Shown: piece by piece, positions 22,206 through 32,307 of the stretch | Layout of the letters: the number at the start of each line of letters is the position of its first letter | How positions within the stretch are numbered: position 1 is the first letter of the stretch | NCBI RefSeq assembly: GCF_025642785.1 | Contig: NZ_JANZKU010000006.1 | Location: 62,001 to 126,000, forward strand | Length of the DNA: 64,000 nucleotides | Reading direction: 5' to 3' | Source of the DNA: Pseudomonas sp. RIT-PI-AD | Lineage (GTDB): Bacteria > Pseudomonadota > Gammaproteobacteria > Pseudomonadales > Pseudomonadaceae | Position numbers and translations under genes: made by a program | The notes under the pieces: generated by a model | The model's input: the letters and a program-made list of their open reading frames with translations, nothing else | Databases searched by the model: none | What the model was told of the DNA's origin: nothing

Positions 22206-22652
22206 ATGGAGCAGTGGAAACGCACCATCGAAGCGGGAAACCGTTGTTTCAAAGCTGGGGATTGGGTGGAGGCCCGCGAACATTACCTGCAGGCGCTGGC
22301 CCTGGCCCAGGTCCTGTTCCAGCGTTGGATGGATGCCGACGCCGCCGTCGCGGCGTTCGTCATTTCCCATCACAACCTGGCCGATCTGCACCTGATGCTT
22401 GGTCAGCCCGAGGAAACCGCAGAAAACCTGTGTGCCGGTCACGAGCGACTTTTGCAGGCCATGGCCGACGAGACCTTGCCCCAGCCATTGCGTGACGCGG
22501 CCTTGCGCCACAGCCGTGCCACCTACATGGAGCTTTTGCATTTCATCAGCGAGCACGGGGCGTATCCCCGCACCGACCGGCTGCTGGGTCATGCCGCCGA
22601 TGATCAGCCGCGCCACCCCCGGTCGCCCGCCCTGGCCGACCGCCATCACTGA
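22206..22652 (+). CDS. Conserved small protein between fumC and sodM
   Basis: This 148-aa cytoplasmic protein of unknown function is the third gene of the Fur-type operon. It is mainly helical. Residues 1-75 resemble one to two tetratricopeptide-like units ([20 protein letters not shown], then [20 protein letters not shown]). The C-terminal ~25 residues are rich in His, Arg and Pro (ends DRHH). It has no signal peptide. Position and length match the unnamed gene between fumC1 and sodM in P. aeruginosa. A chaperone or metal-handling role would be guesswork. Confidence 0.8.
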   Translation: MEQWKRTIEAGNRCFKAGDWVEAREHYLQALALAQVLFQRWMDADAAVAAFVISHHNLADLHLMLGQPEETAENLCAGHERLLQAMADETLPQPLRDAALRHSRATYMELLHFISEHGAYPRTDRLLGHAADDQPRHPRSPALADRHH

Positions 22653-22662
22653 GGACACCAAC

Positions 22663-23274
22663 ATGCCTTACGTCTTGCCTGCATTGCCCTACGCCTACGA
22701 CGCCCTGGAACCGCACATCGATGCGCAGACCATGGAAATCCACCACAGCAAGCATCACCAGACCTACGTCAACAACCTCAACGCGGCGCTGGAAGGCCAG
22801 GCCCTGGCCGAACTGCCGGTCGAGGTGCTGCTCACCCGCCTGAACGAGGTGCCCGAGGCCCAGCGTGGTGCGGTGATCAACAACGGCGGCGGGCATGCCA
22901 ACCATTCTCTGTTCTGGACCGTCATGTCGCCCACGGGCGGCGGCGAGCCGGTCGGCGAGGTGGCGGCCGCCATCGCGACCGAACTCGGAGGCTTCGCCAC
23001 CTTCAAAGAGTTATTCACCAAGGCCGCGCTGACACGTTTCGGCAGTGGCTGGGCCTGGCTCAGCGTGACGCCCGCGAAGAAACTCGTGGTCGAAAGCAGC
23101 GGTAACCAGGACAGCCCGCTGATGCAAGGCAACGTGCCGATTCTTGGCCTGGACGTGTGGGAACACGCCTATTATCTGAGGTACCAGAACCGTCGGCCGG
23201 AATACATTGGCGCCTTCTACAACGTCATCGACTGGGAAGAAGTGAACAAGCGTTATCGTCAGGCGCTGACCTGA
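22663..23274 (+). CDS. sodM: Manganese superoxide dismutase SodM (SodA)
   Basis: This 203-aa cytoplasmic enzyme converts superoxide to hydrogen peroxide and oxygen. The metal ligands His27, His81, Asp164 (DVWEHAYYL) and His168 are all present. The [11 protein letters not shown] motif and the Fur-controlled context mark the Mn form, made when Fe-SOD cannot be loaded. The ATG at 22663 gives the standard length. It starts 10 bases after the preceding stop. Confidence 0.97.
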   Translation: MPYVLPALPYAYDALEPHIDAQTMEIHHSKHHQTYVNNLNAALEGQALAELPVEVLLTRLNEVPEAQRGAVINNGGGHANHSLFWTVMSPTGGGEPVGEVAAAIATELGGFATFKELFTKAALTRFGSGWAWLSVTPAKKLVVESSGNQDSPLMQGNVPILGLDVWEHAYYLRYQNRRPEYIGAFYNVIDWEEVNKRYRQALT

Positions 23275-23333
23275 GGTCGCGATCCATTAGCCCGCGTGCC
23301 GGCTCCATGCCGGCCGCTGCATAGAAGGGCCCC

Positions 23334-24233
23334 ATGCGTAACCTGACATCACTCCGTTCCTCGAATAGTCGTACCGGACGTTATGCATTCGGTCTCTGCC
23401 TGGTGCTGCTGGGGTTTTCCCTGCTGCTGATGCAGGCCACTCATACCGTGTCCCAGGCGCTCGATCCACGAATCTGGAATGCGCTTCGCGGCGGGGGGCT
23501 GTGTGCCTTGGGCACCGCCCTGGGGGCATTGCCGGTCCTCTGCCTGCACCGGATTTCCGAACGCGTATCCGATGCCTTGCTGGGCTTCGGCGGCGGCGTG
23601 ATGCTGGCGGCGACCGTCTTTTCCTTGTTGATGCCTGCGCTGGGGGCGGCCCGTGACCTGGGTTTTTCCGCGTGGGGCGCGGGGTTCCTGGCGAGCCTCG
23701 GCCTGCTGATCGGTGCCAGCGCCCTGTTCGGCCTGGGCCGATTGCTGCCGCAGCAGTCCCTGGAAATAGGCAGTGGGCCCGATGCCCATGTCCTGGCGCC
23801 ACGCATCCTGCTGTTCGTCGTCGCGATCGTCCTGCATAACATTCCCGAAGGCATGGCTGTCGGGGTATCGGCCGGTGCCGGGTTGCCCGGTTCGGAAAGC
23901 CTGGCGATGGGCATCGCGCTGCAGGATCTGCCGGAAGGCTTGATCATTTCGCTGGTGCTCGCCGGTGCGGGCATGTCGCGCGGCAGGGCCTTGCTGATCG
24001 GAGCCGCCTCGGGTCTGGTGGAGCCTCTGGCCGCGGTGGTCTGCGCCTGGCTGATGGGCGTGTCGGCGCTGCTGTTGCCCTGGGGCCTTGCATTCGCGGC
24101 CGGCGCGATGCTGTTCGCCGTGACTCACGAGCTCATACCGGAATCCCACCGCAAGGGGCACGGCACCGAGGCGAGCATGGGGCTGGCGGTGGGGTTCTGT
24201 CTGATGATGGTGCTGGATACCGCGCTGGGATGA
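23334..24233 (+). CDS. ZIP-family metal transporter
   Basis: This 299-aa protein has about eight hydrophobic helices. The ZIP metal-site helices are clear: HNIPEGMAVGVSAG and, one helix on, LQDLPEGLIISL. It imports divalent metal. Its position at the end of the Fur-type operon, directly after Mn-SOD, suggests manganese or broad divalent uptake in low iron; this is inference, as ZIP members also take zinc or iron. It lies 59 bases after sodM and converges with ptsO. Confidence 0.88.
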   Translation: MRNLTSLRSSNSRTGRYAFGLCLVLLGFSLLLMQATHTVSQALDPRIWNALRGGGLCALGTALGALPVLCLHRISERVSDALLGFGGGVMLAATVFSLLMPALGAARDLGFSAWGAGFLASLGLLIGASALFGLGRLLPQQSLEIGSGPDAHVLAPRILLFVVAIVLHNIPEGMAVGVSAGAGLPGSESLAMGIALQDLPEGLIISLVLAGAGMSRGRALLIGAASGLVEPLAAVVCAWLMGVSALLLPWGLAFAAGAMLFAVTHELIPESHRKGHGTEASMGLAVGFCLMMVLDTALG

Positions 24234-24261
24234 GGTCGCAAACGACAAGCGCGGGAGGCGG

Positions 24262-24534
24262 TCACTCGCCTTCGTCGAAGCGGTTGTTGATCAACTCGAC
24301 CAGGGCGGCCAGGGCGTCGTCGCCTTGCTCGCCTTCGGTTTGCAGGTGGATGGTCGTGCCTTTACCGGCGGCCAGCATCATGACAGCCATGATGCTCTTG
24401 CCGTCCACCAGGCTTTCCGGTGACCGACCGACCCGCACCTGACAGGGATAACGCCCGGCCACGCCGACGAATTTGGCAGCGGCGCGGGCATGCAATCCCA
24501 GCTTATTGATGATCACGATTTCGCAGGCAGGCAT
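24262..24534 (-). CDS. ptsO: Nitrogen phosphotransferase carrier protein NPr (PtsO)
   Basis: This 90-aa HPr-like phosphocarrier of the nitrogen PTS carries phosphate from PtsP to PtsN. The active His15 lies in KLGLHARAA, and the regulatory-type Ser47 in GKSIMAVMML. The ATG at 24534 gives the normal length; a longer frame overlaps rapZ and is not supported. It is the last gene of the rpoN operon, 16 bases after rapZ. Confidence 0.95.
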   Translation of the reverse strand: MPACEIVIINKLGLHARAAAKFVGVAGRYPCQVRVGRSPESLVDGKSIMAVMMLAAGKGTTIHLQTEGEQGDDALAALVELINNRFDEGE

Positions 24535-24550
24535 TGCGGCGTCAATCCTT

Positions 24551-25408
24551 CTAGCCGAGGTCGCGGTGGCGGACCTGGACATTCTTCAAGTTGATTTTCA
24601 GCGCCTCGCCCAGGCGCTCGGCGAGGTACACCGAACGATGATGTCCGCCGGTGCAGCCGATGGCTATGGTGACATAGGCGCGGTTGCTCGCGGCGAAGCG
24701 CGGCAACCATTTGTTCAGGTAGGCGAAGATATCCTGGTACATGTCGTCCACCTCGGGTTGCGCCGCGAGGTAGGCGATCACCTGGTCGGTCTTTCCCGAA
24801 TGGTCGCGTAGTTCCGGCTTCCAATAGGGGTTCGGCAGGCAGCGCACGTCGAAGACCATATCGGCGTCCACCGGTATGCCCCGCTTGAACCCGAAGGACT
24901 GAATCAGAAATGCGGTGCCGGGTTCGGGCTTGTCGAGCAGGCGCAGTTTCAGGGTGTCGCGCAATTGATGAAGATTGAGGCGCGCGGTGTCTATCTTCAG
25001 GTCCGCGAGGTCGGCGATGGGGCCGAGCAGGGCGGCCTCGTCTTTGATGGCCTCGGCCAGCGAGCGATGTTCGTTGGTGAGCGGATGGCGCCGACGGGTT
25101 TCGGAAAACCGCTTCAGCAGCGTTTCCTCGTCGGCATCCAGGTAAAGCACGTCGCATTGAATGTGCCGTGCGCGCACTTCGTTCAGTAGCTGGGGGAAAC
25201 GCACCAGTTGGCTGGGCAGGTTGCGCGCGTCGATGGATACCGCGACCTGGGGCTGCATCATTTCGGTTTGCAACAGGGTCCTTTCGGCGAGCTCGGGAAG
25301 CAGGCCGGCGGGCAGGTTATCGATGCAATAGAAGCCGTTGTCCTCAAGCACATCGAGGGCGGTACTTTTTCCCGAGCCGGAACGTCCGCTGACGATGATG
25401 AGGCGCAT
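24551..25408 (-). CDS. rapZ: RNase adapter protein RapZ (YvcJ family)
   Basis: This 285-aa protein has a Walker A motif GRSGSGKST (residues 8-16) and the C-terminal signature [14 protein letters not shown]. In enterobacteria RapZ senses glucosamine-6-phosphate and directs RNase E to the small RNA GlmZ; in Pseudomonas the RNA partner is not known to me. The stop-to-start distance from ptsN is 2 bases, so it is co-transcribed in the rpoN-hpf-ptsN-rapZ-ptsO operon. Confidence 0.95.
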   Translation of the reverse strand: MRLIIVSGRSGSGKSTALDVLEDNGFYCIDNLPAGLLPELAERTLLQTEMMQPQVAVSIDARNLPSQLVRFPQLLNEVRARHIQCDVLYLDADEETLLKRFSETRRRHPLTNEHRSLAEAIKDEAALLGPIADLADLKIDTARLNLHQLRDTLKLRLLDKPEPGTAFLIQSFGFKRGIPVDADMVFDVRCLPNPYWKPELRDHSGKTDQVIAYLAAQPEVDDMYQDIFAYLNKWLPRFAASNRAYVTIAIGCTGGHHRSVYLAERLGEALKINLKNVQVRHRDLG

Positions 25409-25410
25409 GA

Positions 25411-25875
25411 TTATCGACTGTTCTGCACGTCCACGACCACTGCGTAGAGCGCTTCGTTATCGGGCGCACGGCGCAGGCGTTCACGCACATCGCTGCGGTC
25501 GAGCATGCTGGCGATCTGTCTGAGCAGTTCCAGGTGCTCGTCCGTCGCTGCCGGGGGCACTAGAAGCACGAACAGCAAATCGACAGGCGCTCCGTCGATG
25601 GCATCGAAGTCCACCGGAGCGTCCAGGCGCAGAACCGCGCTGATCGGCGAGTCGCAGCCAGGCAACCGGCAGTGGGGAATGGCGATCCCGTTGCCGAACC
25701 CGGTCGAGCCGAGTTTTTCGCGGGCGATGAGGCTTTCGAAGATATCCTGGGCGTCGAGGCCAGGAAGTTCGCGAGCGATCAGATGGGCGATCTGTTCGAG
25801 GACACGTTTCTTGCTGCCTCCCGGCACGTTCACCAAGGAACGGCCGGGGGTCAGGATTTGCTCAAGTCGGATCAT
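25411..25875 (-). CDS. ptsN: PTS IIA-like nitrogen-regulatory protein PtsN
   Basis: This 154-aa EIIA(Ntr) is the output protein of the nitrogen PTS and is phosphorylated on His68 (GIAIPHCRL). In pseudomonads its phosphorylation state influences carbon and nitrogen balance and potassium transport. The full EIIA fold length is present. It starts 10 bases after hpf and is followed by rapZ within 3 bases. Confidence 0.96.
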   Translation of the reverse strand: MIRLEQILTPGRSLVNVPGGSKKRVLEQIAHLIARELPGLDAQDIFESLIAREKLGSTGFGNGIAIPHCRLPGCDSPISAVLRLDAPVDFDAIDGAPVDLLFVLLVPPAATDEHLELLRQIASMLDRSDVRERLRRAPDNEALYAVVVDVQNSR

Positions 25876-25885
25876 AGGGGAGTGG

Positions 25886-26194
25886 TCAGCGAGCGGTCGC
25901 GCCCTGCTGGCGATTGAGTTGTTTTTCTTTGTGCTTGATCAATTGGCGGTCCAGCTTGTCGGTGAGCAGGTCGATGGCGGCATACATGTCCTCGTGTTCG
26001 GCATTGGCCACGATTTCGCCGCCGGAGATATGCAGGGTGGCCTCGATTTTCTGTTTGAGTTTCTCGACCTCCATGATCACCTGCACGTTGGTGATCCGGT
26101 CGAAATGGCGCTCCAATCGGCCGAGTTTCTCGGCGATGTACTCGCGCAGGGCGTCGGTCACATCCAGCTGGTGTCCACTGATGTTGACTTGCAT
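25886..26194 (-). CDS. hpf: Ribosome hibernation promoting factor, short form (HPF)
   Basis: This 102-aa protein begins MQVNISGHQLDVTDALREYI and ends with a basic tail. It is the short HPF type, which acts with RMF to form 100S ribosome dimers. The ORF could start at 26245, but those 17 residues are not family-like. It sits 69 bases downstream of rpoN, the standard gammaproteobacterial order. Confidence 0.95.
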   Translation of the reverse strand: MQVNISGHQLDVTDALREYIAEKLGRLERHFDRITNVQVIMEVEKLKQKIEATLHISGGEIVANAEHEDMYAAIDLLTDKLDRQLIKHKEKQLNRQQGATAR

Positions 26195-26263
26195 ACCGCT
26201 TTCTCCTTGTTGCCCGTGTATTAGAAACAGGCATGAACCTGTCACTGGAACACTACGTGCGCC

Positions 26264-27763
26264 TCACATCAGTCGCTTGCGTTCGCTGGAGGGCGCTATA
26301 CCCAGAGATTCCCGGTACTTAGCGACTGTGCGACGGGCCACTTGAATGCCTTGTGCTTCCAGTAAACCAGCGATCTTGCTGTCGCTCAACGGCTTTTTCG
26401 GATTTTCCGCCGCCACCAGTTTTTTGATGATGGCGCGGATCGCGGTGGACGAGCATTCGCCGCCTTCGGACGTACTGACGTGGCTGGAGAAGAAGTATTT
26501 CAGCTCGTAGATGCCACGCGGCGTATGCATGTACTTCTGCGTGGTGACGCGCGAGATGGTCGATTCGTGCATGCCCACCGCTTCGGCGATGTCGTGCAGA
26601 ACCAGCGGTTTCATCGCTTCGTCGCCGTAATCGAGGAAACCGCGCTGGTGTTCGACGATCTGGGTCGCGACCTTCATCAGGGTTTCGTTGCGGCTTTGCA
26701 GGCTCTTGATGAACCAGCGTGCTTCCTGCAACTGATTGCGCATGAAGGTGTTGTCGGCACTGGAATCGGCACGCTTGACGAAGCCGGCGTAGTGGGGATT
26801 GACCCGCAGGCGCGGCACCGATTCCTGGTTCAATTCCACCAGCCAGCGTTCGTTGTGCTTGCGCACGATCACGTCCGGGACCACGTATTCCGGCTCGCTC
26901 GACTCGATCTGCGAGCCGGGTCGCGGGTTGAGGCTCTGGATCAGTTCGATGATCTGCCGCAGGTCGTCTTCCTTGAGACGCATGCGTCGAATCAACTGGC
27001 CGTAGTCGCGGCTGCCCAGCAGCTCCAGATGATCGCTCACCAGCTTCTGCGCTTCGCTCAGCCAGGGTGTCGACACGGGCAACTGGCGCAGTTGCAGCAG
27101 CAGACACTCGCGCAAGTCGCGGGCGGCGATTCCGGCCGGCTCGAACTGCTGGATGCGATGCAGCACCGCTTCCACCTCGTCCAGCTCGACGTCCAGTTCG
27201 GGATCGAAGGCCTCGACGATCTCCTCCAGCGACTCTTCCAGATAGCCCTGGTTGTTGATGCAGTCGATGAGGGTGACGGCGATCAGCCGATCGGTATCGG
27301 ACATGGGGGCCAGGTTGAGCTGCCACAGCAGATGGCTTTGCAGGCTCTCGCCGACCGAGGTGCGGGAGGTGAAGTCCCACTCGTCGTCGTCATTGCTCGG
27401 CAGGCTGCTGGCGCTGGTCTGGTAGACATCTTCCCAGGCGGTGTCCACCGGCAGTTCGCTGGGGATGCGATCATTCCACTCGCCGTCTTCCATGGTATCG
27501 GCGTTCGGCGTGCTTTCCTGGTACGGGGTTTCCTGGATCGGCGTATTGCTCGGAGCGCTTTGCTCCTCGCCGTCCGCCATCGGGTCCGAGTTGTCGAAGT
27601 CTTCCCCTTCTTCCTGGCGTTCCAGCATCGGGTTGGACTCCAGCGCCTCCTGGATTTCCTGTTGCAGGTCCAGGGTCGACAATTGGAGAAGGCGGATGGC
27701 CTGTTGCAGCTGCGGGGTCATCGTCAGCTGCTGGCCCATCTTGAGGACTAGCGATGGTTTCAT
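26264..27763 (-). CDS. rpoN: RNA polymerase sigma-54 factor RpoN
   Basis: This 499-aa sigma factor recognises -24/-12 promoters and needs enhancer-binding ATPases. Region I is glutamine- and leucine-rich ([20 protein letters not shown]), followed by an acidic linker. The core-binding and HTH domains come next, and the RpoN box [10 protein letters not shown] lies near the C-terminus. It governs nitrogen assimilation, flagella, pili and more in Pseudomonas. The ATG at 27763 gives a length close to the P. aeruginosa protein. 143 bases separate it from lptB, leaving room for its own promoter. Confidence 0.98.
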   Translation of the reverse strand: MKPSLVLKMGQQLTMTPQLQQAIRLLQLSTLDLQQEIQEALESNPMLERQEEGEDFDNSDPMADGEEQSAPSNTPIQETPYQESTPNADTMEDGEWNDRIPSELPVDTAWEDVYQTSASSLPSNDDDEWDFTSRTSVGESLQSHLLWQLNLAPMSDTDRLIAVTLIDCINNQGYLEESLEEIVEAFDPELDVELDEVEAVLHRIQQFEPAGIAARDLRECLLLQLRQLPVSTPWLSEAQKLVSDHLELLGSRDYGQLIRRMRLKEDDLRQIIELIQSLNPRPGSQIESSEPEYVVPDVIVRKHNERWLVELNQESVPRLRVNPHYAGFVKRADSSADNTFMRNQLQEARWFIKSLQSRNETLMKVATQIVEHQRGFLDYGDEAMKPLVLHDIAEAVGMHESTISRVTTQKYMHTPRGIYELKYFFSSHVSTSEGGECSSTAIRAIIKKLVAAENPKKPLSDSKIAGLLEAQGIQVARRTVAKYRESLGIAPSSERKRLM

Positions 27764-27906
27764 GGCAGAGGGCTTAGCACCTTGATTCGCCGGCGCACAC
27801 GCGCCATCCACAACAGGACGCCGAAGCGCCACCAGGAAGCAAATTATATGCCTGAATTTGGCTTATTTTTCCAGCGCACGCAACCTCCACGAGAGAGGTC
27901 GTCCGC

Positions 27907-28632
27907 CTACAGGCGAAACTCGTGCCCCAGGTAGACCTCTTTCACCAGTTCATTGGACAGGATGGCGGCGGAATCGCCTTCGGCGATCAGGCGTCCGTCG
28001 CTGACGATGTAGGCGGTCTCGCAGATATCCAGCGTCTCGCGGACATTGTGGTCGGTGATCAGGACGCCGATGCCCTTGTCCTTGAGGTGATGGATGATTT
28101 GCTTGATGTCGCCCACCGAGATCGGGTCAACCCCGGCGAAGGGCTCGTCGAGCAGGATGAATTTCGGGGAGGTGGCCAGGGCGCGGGCGATCTCCACCCG
28201 GCGCCGCTCGCCGCCGGAAAGGCTCATGCCGAGGTTGTCGCGGATGTGGCTGATGTGGAATTCCTGGAGCAGGCTTTCCAGTTCCTTGCCGCGGCCGGCC
28301 TTGTCGAGGTCCTTGCGGGTCTCGAGGATGGCCATGATGTTGTCGGCGACGCTGAGCTTGCGGAAGATCGACGCTTCCTGCGGCAAATAGCCGATGCCGG
28401 CGCGCGCGCGCCCATGCATCGGCTGGTAGCTGACGTCCAGCTCGTCGATCAGCACCCGGCCCTGATCCGCCGCCACCAGCCCGACGATCATGTAGAAGCA
28501 GGTGGTCTTGCCCGCCCCGTTGGGGCCAAGCAGGCCGACGATCTGACCGCTGTCGATGGACAGGCTGACGTCGCGGACGACCTGGCGACCCTTGTAGCTT
28601 TTCGCCAGATGCTGGGCTTTCAGAGTCGCCAT
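27907..28632 (-). CDS. lptB: LPS export ABC transporter ATPase LptB
   Basis: This 241-aa cytoplasmic ATPase powers LptFG to extract LPS from the inner membrane. Walker [10 protein letters not shown] (residues 36-44), the signature [15 protein letters not shown], Walker [14 protein letters not shown] and the H-loop (ITDHNV) are intact. Its ATG overlaps the lptA stop by one base. LptF and LptG are not in this window. Confidence 0.97.
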   Translation of the reverse strand: MATLKAQHLAKSYKGRQVVRDVSLSIDSGQIVGLLGPNGAGKTTCFYMIVGLVAADQGRVLIDELDVSYQPMHGRARAGIGYLPQEASIFRKLSVADNIMAILETRKDLDKAGRGKELESLLQEFHISHIRDNLGMSLSGGERRRVEIARALATSPKFILLDEPFAGVDPISVGDIKQIIHHLKDKGIGVLITDHNVRETLDICETAYIVSDGRLIAEGDSAAILSNELVKEVYLGHEFRL

Positions 28633-29183
28633 TACTGCGCCGATCCTTCTTTTTTCTTCGGCTGGATGACCATGTCGATACGCGGTCTCGGGGTGGTCAC
28701 CGAGGAGCCCTTGGCGCGGCCGGCGTTGACGATCTGACGCTTGGTGTCGTAGACGATCTTCTCGCCCTCGAAGGTGTTGCCTTCCTGGATCACCTTAGCC
28801 TGGTCGATCAGGACGATACGGTCCTTGGACGCGAAGTATTGGATGGTCAGGCCGTAGGCTTGGACGATCTGCTTGTCCGGCGAAGGCTTCTGCTCGTAGT
28901 AGGCCGGCTTGCCCTGAGAGGTGAACATCTCGATTTCACCCTGGGCGTTCTGCGTGATGGTGACGGTGTCGCCAGTGATCTTCATGGTGCCTTGGGTGAT
29001 CACCACGCCGCCGTGGTAGACCGCGACGCCTTGCTTGTCGTCGAGCTCGGCGCTGTCGGCCTGCACGCGAATCGGCTGGTCGCGGTCCGAGGGCAGGGCC
29101 CAGGCGCCGGTACTGCCCAGCGCCGTTCCCAGGCTGAGCAACAGGGAAAGGGTCCGGAGGGAGAAAAAGTTAACGAACCTCAT
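28632..29183 (-). CDS. lptA: Periplasmic LPS-bridge protein LptA (LptH)
   Basis: This 183-aa OstA/LptA-fold protein forms the periplasmic LPS bridge between LptC and LptD; the Pseudomonas protein is also called LptH. A signal peptide (hydrophobic run, then GAWA before LPSDRDQ) is evident. The beta-jellyroll body includes [18 protein letters not shown]. The start at 29183 overlaps the lptC end by 14 bases. It lies between lptC and lptB, the conserved order. Confidence 0.94.
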   Translation of the reverse strand: MRFVNFFSLRTLSLLLSLGTALGSTGAWALPSDRDQPIRVQADSAELDDKQGVAVYHGGVVITQGTMKITGDTVTITQNAQGEIEMFTSQGKPAYYEQKPSPDKQIVQAYGLTIQYFASKDRIVLIDQAKVIQEGNTFEGEKIVYDTKRQIVNAGRAKGSSVTTPRPRIDMVIQPKKKEGSAQ

Positions 29184-29739
29184 GCTGGCCTCTTACGTTG
29201 GACAGCAGGAGCATCCGGCTGTCATTCAAGTACGCTTTCATTCCTGTGGCCGTCGTGACTCCGTTGGCGGCGTCGATTCTAACGGCTTGCTCGGTTTGCG
29301 CATATTCCTGGTCAGGGAATACCGTCAGGCGTGTGGTATTGAGGATGACCGGGCGGTTGCGCGCATCGGTGCGGGCGACCCGCACATCGTCGATCAGCTC
29401 CACCTGCTTGCCTTTCGGCCCGACTTCGCCGCGTGCGCTCTGCACGTGCCAGGGATACTCGGTTCCGCGATACATCAGCAGGTCCGGCTTGGTCAGCAAT
29501 GTGACGTCGCTGGCCTGGATGTGTTCCAGTTTGTCCGTGGTCATTTCGTACTGCATCTTGCCGTCGGCCAGGTACTGAACGCTCTTGCCGTTGATGATGT
29601 AGTAGTCGATGGCATTGTCGTCGGTGGTCGCCGGGGTCGAATCCATGAAGCTTTCGGGGCGGATGTTCCAGTAGCCGAGCGCGATCAGCAGCGCGGCGAT
29701 GGGCAGGAAGATCAGGGCGAGACGCAGGTTCTTCGGCAT
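29170..29739 (-). CDS. lptC: LPS export protein LptC
   Basis: This 189-aa protein has one N-terminal transmembrane helix (residues ~6-23) and a periplasmic beta-jellyroll domain that receives LPS from LptB2FG and hands it to LptA. It starts 8 bases downstream of kdsC and overlaps lptA. Family length and order support the call. Confidence 0.93.
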   Translation of the reverse strand: MPKNLRLALIFLPIAALLIALGYWNIRPESFMDSTPATTDDNAIDYYIINGKSVQYLADGKMQYEMTTDKLEHIQASDVTLLTKPDLLMYRGTEYPWHVQSARGEVGPKGKQVELIDDVRVARTDARNRPVILNTTRLTVFPDQEYAQTEQAVRIDAANGVTTATGMKAYLNDSRMLLLSNVRGQHEVR

Positions 29740-29747
29740 GCGATGGC

Positions 29748-30275
29748 CTATAGGTAAGCGGCTTGGGCGGCGTCCAGGTTGCCCTGGGCGCGCAGGATCA
29801 ACTCGCAGAACTCACGGGCCGCGCCTTCGCCGCCCCGTGCCCGGGTCACGCCATGGGCGTGCTCGCGGACGAACCCGTCGGCGCTGGCCACCGCCATGCC
29901 CAGGCCCACGCGGCGGATCACCGGCAGATCGGGCAGGTCGTCGCCCAGGTAGGCGACCTGGGCGTGGTTCAGCCCGAGTTGCCCGAGCAGTTCGTCGAGC
30001 ACCGCGAGCTTGTCCTCGCGGCCTTGGTAGAGATGCTGGATCCCCAGGTTGCGGGCGCGCCGCTCGACCACCGGGGTTTCCCGCCCGCTGATGATCGCGG
30101 TGCGCACGCCACTGTTGATCAGCATCTTGATGCCGTGGCCGTCGAGGGTATTGAAGGTCTTGAATTCGCTGCCGTCGACGAGGAAGTACAGCTTGCCGTC
30201 GGTCAGGACGCCATCCACGTCGAAGATCGCCAGGCGGATCGCCCGGGCACGGTGCAGCAGGTCTTCTTCGTTCAT
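29748..30275 (-). CDS. kdsC: 3-deoxy-D-manno-octulosonate-8-phosphate phosphatase KdsC
   Basis: This 175-aa HAD-family C0 phosphatase releases Kdo from Kdo-8-phosphate in LPS core synthesis. The nucleophile/acid pair is Asp19 and Asp21 in FDVDGVLTDG. Other HAD motifs are SGRETP and YLGDDLPDLPV. There is no cap domain, as usual for KdsC tetramers. The stop of kdsD lies next to its ATG. Confidence 0.95.
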   Translation of the reverse strand: MNEEDLLHRARAIRLAIFDVDGVLTDGKLYFLVDGSEFKTFNTLDGHGIKMLINSGVRTAIISGRETPVVERRARNLGIQHLYQGREDKLAVLDELLGQLGLNHAQVAYLGDDLPDLPVIRRVGLGMAVASADGFVREHAHGVTRARGGEGAAREFCELILRAQGNLDAAQAAYL

Positions 30276-31250
30276 TCAGAGCACTCCGGCGCGGGTGAGG
30301 TCGTGGATGTGCAGGGCGCCTATCGGGCGATCCTCGCTATCGATCACCACCAGGGCATTAATCTTGTGATCGTCCATGATCTTCAGGGCCTCGGCGGCCA
30401 GCATGTCGGCGCGGGCCGTCTTGCCATGGCGGGTCATCACCTCGTCGATGCTGGCATTGCGGACGTCGATCCCGCGATCCAGGGTGCGGCGCAGGTCGCC
30501 ATCGGTGAAAACGCCGGCCAGGCGGCCGTCGTCCTCCAGCACCACGGTCATGCCGAGGCCCTTGCGGGTCATCTCCAGCAGGGCGTCCTTGAGCGGCGTG
30601 CCACGCTTCACCTGAGGCAACTGGCTGCCCGCGTGCATGATGTGTTCGACCTTGAGCAGCAGCCGCCGACCGAGGGCGCCGCCCGGGTGGGAAAAGGCGA
30701 AGTCCTCGGCGGTGAAGCCGCGGGCTTCGAGCAGGGCGATGGCCAGCGCGTCGCCCAGCACCAGCGAGGCGGTGGTGGAGGAAGTCGGGGCGAGGTTGAG
30801 CGGGCAGGCTTCCTGGGCCACGCGGGCGTCGAGATTGACCTCGGCGGCCTTGGCCAGGGGGGAGTCGGGATTGCCGGTCATGCTGATGAGGGTGATGCCC
30901 AGGCGCTTGATCAGCGGCAGCAGGGTGACGATTTCCGCCGTCGCGCCGGAGTTGGACAGGGCCAGTACCACGTCGTCGCGGGTGATCATGCCCATGTCGC
31001 CGTGGCTGGCTTCCGCCGGGTGCACGAAGAAAGACGGCGTCCCGGTGCTGGCGAGGGTCGCGGCGATCTTGTTGCCGATATGCCCCGATTTGCCCATCCC
31101 CACCACCACGACACGGCCCTGGCCGCGCAGGATCAACTCGCAGGCCTTCACGAAGTCGTCGCCGATGCGCCCGAGGAGGGCCTCGATGGCTTCGATTTCC
31201 AGGCGGATGGTGCGTTGGGCGGACTGGATCGGATGGCTTGTCGACGTCAT
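30276..31250 (-). CDS. kdsD: Arabinose-5-phosphate isomerase KdsD
   Basis: This 324-aa enzyme converts ribulose-5-phosphate to arabinose-5-phosphate, the first step of Kdo synthesis. A SIS domain (VVVVGMGKSGHIGNKIAATLAS; SNSGATAEI) is followed by two CBS domains. A TTG two codons upstream (31256) could also start it, but the ATG at 31250 is preferred. It is the first gene of the minus-strand kdsD-kdsC-lptCAB-rpoN block and diverges from mlaF. Confidence 0.95.
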   Translation of the reverse strand: MTSTSHPIQSAQRTIRLEIEAIEALLGRIGDDFVKACELILRGQGRVVVVGMGKSGHIGNKIAATLASTGTPSFFVHPAEASHGDMGMITRDDVVLALSNSGATAEIVTLLPLIKRLGITLISMTGNPDSPLAKAAEVNLDARVAQEACPLNLAPTSSTTASLVLGDALAIALLEARGFTAEDFAFSHPGGALGRRLLLKVEHIMHAGSQLPQVKRGTPLKDALLEMTRKGLGMTVVLEDDGRLAGVFTDGDLRRTLDRGIDVRNASIDEVMTRHGKTARADMLAAEALKIMDDHKINALVVIDSEDRPIGALHIHDLTRAGVL

Positions 31251-31285
31251 GGGCAATGGGGCGGTCGCTGGGCTAAAAGGGGGAG

Positions 31286-31314
31286 ATTATAGACAGAAAG
31301 CGGGCACTGCTCAC
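31286..31314 (-). promoter_or_regulatory. Candidate promoter of the kdsD-lpt block
   Basis: On the minus strand a perfect TATAAT hexamer is read from 31291 to 31286, 35 bases before the kdsD ATG. A weak -35 (GTGAGC, 31314-31309) lies 17 bases upstream of it. Confidence 0.5.
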
Positions 31315-31376
31315 CCATGGACAATGTGAGCGAGGCGGCAAAGCTGTCATCCGGCTGAACGAAACCGTGGGCAACC

Positions 31377-31406
31377 TTGGGCGCCGCAAGCGGTCGATGC
31401 TATATT
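31377..31406 (+). promoter_or_regulatory. Candidate sigma70 promoter of mlaFEDCB
   Basis: TTGGGC at 31377-31382 and TATATT at 31401-31406 are spaced by 18 bases. This leaves an ~85-base leader before the mlaF ATG. The kdsD promoter is read in the opposite direction about 90 bases away. Confidence 0.5.
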
Positions 31407-31497
31407 GCGCGCCCCGTTCGACCCGCCCCCGATCGCCGCAGTGTCCCCGTCGCAAGGGGCGTCGTCTGCCGGGAATCGCTGTATGCAAGGAGTCCAG

Positions 31498-32307
31498 ATG
31501 AGCGCCGAAAACGCCTACGCGGTCGAGCTGAAGGGGGTGACCTTCAAGCGCGGCGCGCGGAGCATCTTCAACAACGTCGATATCCGCATTCCCCGTGGCA
31601 AGGTCACCGGCATCATGGGACCTTCCGGCTCCGGCAAGACCACCCTGTTGCGCCTGATCGCCGCTCAGTTGAAGCCCGATCGCGGCGAGGTGTGGGTTAA
31701 CGGCCGCAATCTGCCGACCCTGTCGCGCTCCGAGCTGTTCGACATGCGCAAGGAGTTCGGCGTGCTGTTCCAGAGCGGCGCGCTGTTCACCGACCTGGAC
31801 GTGTTCGAGAACGTGGCCTTCCCGTTGCGCGTGCACACCAAGCTGCCCGACGAAATGATCCGCGACATCGTGCTGATGAAGTTGCAGGCGGTCGGCCTGC
31901 GTGGCGCCATCGAGCTGATGCCGGACGAGCTGTCCGGCGGGATGAAACGCCGCGTCGCCCTGGCCCGGGCCATCGCCCTCGATCCGCAGATCCTGATGTA
32001 CGACGAACCCTTCGTCGGCCAGGACCCGATTTCCATGGGCATGCTGGTACGGCTGATCCGTTTGCTCAACGACGCCCTGGGCATCACCAGCATCGTGGTA
32101 TCCCATGACCTCGCGGAGACCGCCAGCATCGCCGATTACCTCTATGTCGTGGGCGATAGCCAGGTGCTCGGCCAGGGAACGCCGGCGGAACTGATGGACT
32201 CCGATAATCCACGCATTCGGCAATTCATGAAGGGCATCCCCGATGGCCCGGTACCTTTCCATTACCCCGCGCCGGATTATCGCGCCGATCTCCTGGGAGA
32301 GCGCTGA
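31498..32307 (+). CDS. mlaF: Phospholipid ABC transporter ATPase MlaF
   Basis: This 269-aa ATPase belongs to the Mla system, which keeps phospholipids out of the outer leaflet of the outer membrane. Walker [10 protein letters not shown] (residues 41-49), the signature [16 protein letters not shown], Walker [14 protein letters not shown] and an H-loop (VVSHDL) are present. The ATG at 31498 follows AAGGAG. The stop overlaps mlaE (TGATG). It is the first gene of mlaFEDCB. Confidence 0.96.
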   Translation: MSAENAYAVELKGVTFKRGARSIFNNVDIRIPRGKVTGIMGPSGSGKTTLLRLIAAQLKPDRGEVWVNGRNLPTLSRSELFDMRKEFGVLFQSGALFTDLDVFENVAFPLRVHTKLPDEMIRDIVLMKLQAVGLRGAIELMPDELSGGMKRRVALARAIALDPQILMYDEPFVGQDPISMGMLVRLIRLLNDALGITSIVVSHDLAETASIADYLYVVGDSQVLGQGTPAELMDSDNPRIRQFMKGIPDGPVPFHYPAPDYRADLLGER

